This document shows positions 60,869 through 64,000 of a stretch of DNA of 64,000 bases, one piece after another. How positions within the stretch are numbered: position 1 is the stretch's first letter; each line of letters begins with the position of its first letter. Below the pieces are notes generated by a model. It was not told the origin of the DNA. It did no database searches and was given only the letters and a program-made list of their open reading frames with translations. The position numbers were made by a program, and so were the translations under genes. The DNA comes from Leucaena leucocephala. Taxonomy: Eukaryota > Streptophyta > Magnoliopsida > Fabales > Fabaceae. Where the stretch lies: assembly GCA_037074615.1 (NCBI GenBank), contig CM073550.1, forward strand, positions 15,084,001 through 15,148,000. The letters are read 5' to 3'.

Positions 60869-61055
60869 TCAACTTAAACTGAATATAAAAAAATATAGTC
60901 TAGCCTAAAGCCTAAAGCCTGTTAAAAAGATATGTATTTTAAAAAATTTTAAATAGACTAGACTTAGGCCTTCAAACAAGTTAAGAATAGGCTAAAAAAG
61001 TCTAGGTCTAACCTATTAAGCGAAATATATTTTTAAAAGGACCTAGCGAATTGCA
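60765..61055. repeat. Repeat insertion with (TA)n
   Basis: It is rich in AATAGGCTA, TAGACTAGACTTAGGC and GTCTAGGTCTAACCTA phrases in both orientations, with a (TA)n run at about 60839-60864. It resembles the segment at 17.9-18.7 kb. It lies immediately after the truncation point of the B3 fragment and may have caused the break (inference). Confidence 0.4.
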
Positions 61056-61059
61056 GAAT

Positions 61060-61660
61060 CATTTTAACCAGTATAAAAAAAATTCTTCTTGCACAAGTGT
61101 CATTAATTTGACAACGGGTCTAAGGCTTAAAACATAAAAATTAGGGTTTTCAGGGCTTATAAACATCCAATTCCCATTCTTGTTGGCGGCTAAAACTCAA
61201 TTTTGGGAGCTTTTGAGCATATTTTGGAGTGCATTTCAAAGAGAGTGAGAAGTGCAGCGAGAAGTTGCATTTGAATGCGTTGTTTATGTGTCATGTGCTA
61301 CTGATGATTAATGCCCCATAAGTTGGACGGCTAAAATATACTATTGTTTATTCTATTACTTGATGGCCGTGTGTGTGTGTGTGTATACCTACAAGATATT
61401 CACCAGCCAATCACAAGTATATATAGACCAGTAACGCAACAAAAGTTGCATTAATATCACGTACAGATATTCCATTCTGATAGATATTGGCCAGCCAACT
61501 GTAGGCAATATAATGGTATATGTCTTCCATTAAATATCTGTGGTACTACAGCATCGTATACAGAAGTGCGTTTATATGTTGCCCTAGCTAGCTACACCAA
61601 TTTATCAAAAGTTATATACATTCTCTCTATATATCTACCATCTATCTGCTGCTATAACTT
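61060..61660. other. Region between the two B3 copies
   Basis: No separate gene was seen. A (GT)n run lies at about 61371-61384. The stretch just before 61667 may be the promoter of the downstream B3 copy. Confidence 0.35.
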
Positions 61661-61666
61661 CTTAAG

Positions 61667-62388
61667 ATGGACCAGAGTTATCTTCATCATCATCAAAAAC
61701 AACCTTGTGATCTCTTCAACGTATTCTCCAAAATTATGTTCCCAAGGGTTTCCGGAATCATCATCATCTGCAAATATACTAGTTTCTACTGAATTATCTC
61801 TTTCTTCTACCTTATCCTCATTGCCTTCCTTCATCAAAACCATAACGTCCAACAGAAATACTAATAACCACCGGAAGAGAAACTCATCTAAGCCTTGTTA
61901 TAATTATTCCAATGCAAAAACCTATCATCATGAGAGTAATAATATTAGCCAGTTGTCATCATCTTATGGCTGCTGTAGTACTTCTAAGCTTTACGATGAC
62001 CCATGGAAGATCAAGAAGGTTCTAACGGCGAGCGATCTTGGGAAGCCGAATAGGCTTCTGTTGAGTTCAGATTCCGTGGAGGACCTATTAGTTCCAATGC
62101 TGGGAAACAATAATATTAATCTTCATCAACATCGTAATGATATTGGTGAGGAATTACTGATAAAGGGAATGGCAGTGAGGGTTTGGGATCTAGAAACTAA
62201 GTCCATGCACCAGCTGGTTCTGCAGCGTTGGGCTTCCTTCAAGAACTACGTTCTGATTAGGAATTGGAATCAAGATTTTGTCCAGAGAAGGAATTTGAAG
62301 AAAGGAGATGAGATTGGTCTTCAATGGGATCCCTACCTACAACTTCTGCTTTAACTTCTGCGTTCTCAAGCGCTCAGTTATGGAGTAA
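61667..62388 (+). pseudogene. B3-domain protein gene (At2g33720-like), apparently frame-broken at both ends
   Basis: A 262-codon stop-free frame (61566-62354) encodes an EAR-like stretch (VSTELSLSSTLSS), low-complexity sequence and a B3 DNA-binding domain. The domain runs from IKKVLTASDLGKPNRLLL through MAVRVWDLETKSM and WASFKNYVLIRNW to LKKGDEIGLQWDPY. B3 proteins are plant transcription factors. This frame has no ATG before the domain. The family-like start, ATG 61667 (MDQSYLHHHQKQPCDLFNVF), is in another frame because about 26 bases are missing relative to the 60.5-kb copy. At the 3' end a duplicated CTAC (62333-62340) shifts the frame before NFCFNFCVLKRS, which otherwise runs to TAA 62386-62388. 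I call it a probable pseudogene. An alternative start or a rare intron cannot be excluded. Confidence 0.65.
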
Positions 62389-62389
62389 G

Positions 62390-62808
62390 TGTTCGTGTAG
62401 AAAAGCTAGGCTTGTTGATAATAATTTGAATGAAATTGTGAATAATAATAATAATATATAATATATAATAACAATGCCTAGAGGCGAAACAAATGATGAT
62501 CAACTGCTGGGTTGGGCAGTTTCTGATAATTCTACTTTCATTCTTAATGATTCTTCTTTCTTTCTCATTCGCCTAGAACATTCATTGTAATGTTGAATAT
62601 TTATGAAATGGTTTATATAATAAAGAAAATGAATTAGTAGCTTTGCCAATATATATATATGGTAACATACTTATATCTTCTTATGGGTTAATTATAGATT
62701 TCAATTTGCATCCGTTAATTGTACATTCAATGACTTTTTTTGAAGTAAACTGTATTTCAAAACTTCAAAAGTTTGAACAACAAAATAAGGTTAACCTAAC
62801 TTCTCTCA
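62390..62808. other. Downstream flank of the B3 pseudogene
   Basis: A 38-codon ATG frame exists at about 62476 but has no domain. (AAT)n and TA runs are present. No gene is supported. Confidence 0.35.
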
Positions 62809-63060
62809 TCAACTACCACCTTGTCGAAAAGGTGGAAGGTGATTAACGATACAAAACTTTCCTTCTATCCTATAAGTTTTTTTAGTTAAATAATCAGCAA
62901 AAGGAATGTCTTCTCTATAAACATGCCTGAAGATCACTTGCCAGTACCTATAAGCCAGTAATTTAACTTCATCTTCGGTTATTTTCCCTGATCTCATTTA
63001 ATATGATAGCTCTCTATCTCTATTTTGGTTAGCCTCAAGGTCCCAAATTAATGTCCTATA
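62809..63060 (-). mobile_element. LINE RNase H C-terminal fragment
   Basis: The minus strand encodes VIFRHVYREDIPFADYLTKK, followed by FCIVNHLPPF. This follows the HVYREAN..ADALAK...PP pattern that ends the RNase H domain of plant LINE proteins (RVT_3). The upstream part (WDLEANQNR) ends in a stop. It is a decayed fragment. Confidence 0.6.
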
Positions 63061-63399
63061 GCCCTATATTAATTACATATTATAGCAACTGTATAAAGAT
63101 TAGAGAGGAGGGAATTGCTTTTATCTCTTCTATTGATACATCGTGTGGAATTGGATTGAAAAAACATATATAAGTGGAAGAATCCATAAATTCAATATTT
63201 TATGTTTTGATCAGGTATGAAGTTTAACCCACTTAATTATTATTATATGATGCTCTCCCAACACAAACAAATGGTATTAGGCATTGTCAAAAGATACCAT
63301 GCCAGACTTTACAAAAGAATCGCTTTGACGATACATTTTCATAAAAATCAAATCATACACTGTAGTTGCAATTAAGAAGTGAGCAAAAATATACTGTAT

Positions 63400-63636
63400 T
63401 AATTGAAGAGTTGGTCTTAATCCTAAATATAAAACTTATTTTTTAGATTTATCAATTTTTTTTAAATTATCGTTATTGATACTCTCTCAACAATAATCAA
63501 GTAAGAGAGGGAGGGAGGGAAGGAGTTAAATGAGATTATTAGAGTATTTTAGAAAAATATATTATATTAACTTAATTAATTTTCTTAATCTAATCATATT
63601 AGTTAAATATATCTTATATTAAGGATTTGAGAAGTA
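63400..63636. mobile_element. Stowaway-like MITE, left end worn
   Basis: The interior matches the family (CTCTCAACAATAATCAAGTA, GAGAGGGAGGGAGGGAAGGAG), and the right end is TCTTATATTAAGGATTTGAG with AAGTA. The left end has lost the TACTCC start. Confidence 0.6.
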
Positions 63637-63639
63637 TTT

Positions 63640-63912
63640 AATCAGTGTTTTTGTCTATATGTATTATTTTAAATTTGATAGTACATATTATACAAGCCAT
63701 ATAAAATTAAAATAACATGCTTTTCTATGGGAAAATATAAATAATGAGAATTTTTTGTGTTCCAAACGTAATTACTTAACTATCCAAAATGGGGCGAAAT
63801 ACAATTTTGAAAACGTTTTGCTCAACAGCATAAATGTCAAAAGATATGAGGTGGAAGCATAATTCTAGAAAGTTTTGGGGTAAAGACAATGTTTTTTGGG
63901 GTAAAAGACAAT
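63640..63912. other. A+T-rich intergenic DNA
   Basis: Nothing recognised except an imperfect repeat GGGGTAAAGACAATGTTTTTTG / GGGGTAAAAGACAATTTG near 63880-63916. Confidence 0.3.
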
Positions 63913-63913
63913 T

Positions 63914-64000
63914 TGTTTTTTTTTTTTTGTTGCCCACCCGGTTCACCAGAGCTTTGCCCCGACTACATCCGGATCCAACCCGCGTCGCGCACCTGGCTAT
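63914..64000 (-). mobile_element. SINE family A, cut by the window edge
   Basis: Read on the minus strand: GACGCGGGTTGGATCCGGAT, then GGTGAACCGGGTGGGCAAC and an A-tail. These are the blocks of the 19.33-kb copy in the same order. The promoter half lies outside the window. The body is less mutated-looking and more G+C-rich than the other copies, suggesting a younger insertion (inference). Confidence 0.6.

Noticed and set aside
62476..62592. 38-codon ATG frame downstream of the B3 copy
   Set aside because: It is short, has no domain, and lies in the likely 3' flank of a pseudogene.

Overview
The window is nuclear DNA from a flowering plant, most likely a eudicot. The genes have GT-AG introns, the intergenic DNA is very A+T-rich, and the recognisable proteins are plant types (UPL-class HECT ligase, RAN1/HMA7 copper ATPase, VQ protein, B3 protein). 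Small plant transposons fill most of the rest. I cannot name the species.

Layout. 1-13.36 kb: a UPL1/UPL2-type giant HECT ubiquitin ligase on the minus strand; its last exon(s), with the catalytic cysteine, lie off the left edge. 13.4-21.2 kb: A+T-rich intergenic DNA with LINE remnants, MITE-like repeats and a SINE. 21.4-24.66 kb: a minus-strand three-exon gene of an unnamed plant family, carrying two in-frame stops and a 0.9-kb element with inverted ends and a 21-bp minisatellite inside intron 1. 25.7-26.7 kb: a doubtful transcribed region. 28.4-31.5 kb: a plus-strand HIT zinc-finger gene (BCD1/ZNHIT6-like, box C/D snoRNP assembly). 34.2-34.9 kb: a single-exon VQ-motif gene (minus). 35.8-40 kb: repeats. 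41.6-47.3 kb: a complete nine-exon copper-transporting P1B ATPase of the RAN1/HMA7 type (minus). 48.9-50.1 kb: a MULE-like element with long inverted arms around coding-like fragments. 54.1-56.3 kb: ribosomal protein eL33 (L35a), four coding exons, with telo-box and TGGGCC promoter motifs. 60.5-62.4 kb: two related B3-domain copies, both apparently broken. 62.8-64 kb: LINE, Stowaway-like and SINE remnants.

The intact genes are housekeeping or signalling loci (ubiquitination, snoRNP assembly, copper delivery, ribosome) with no sign of working as a cluster. I see no clear new multi-gene system. The points most worth a second look are the interrupted 21.4-24.7 kb gene with its intronic minisatellite element, the MULE-like element at 49-50 kb, and the pseudogenised B3 pair. 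Exon boundaries were derived by hand from splice signals, reading frame and remembered homologues. Repeat boundaries are approximate.
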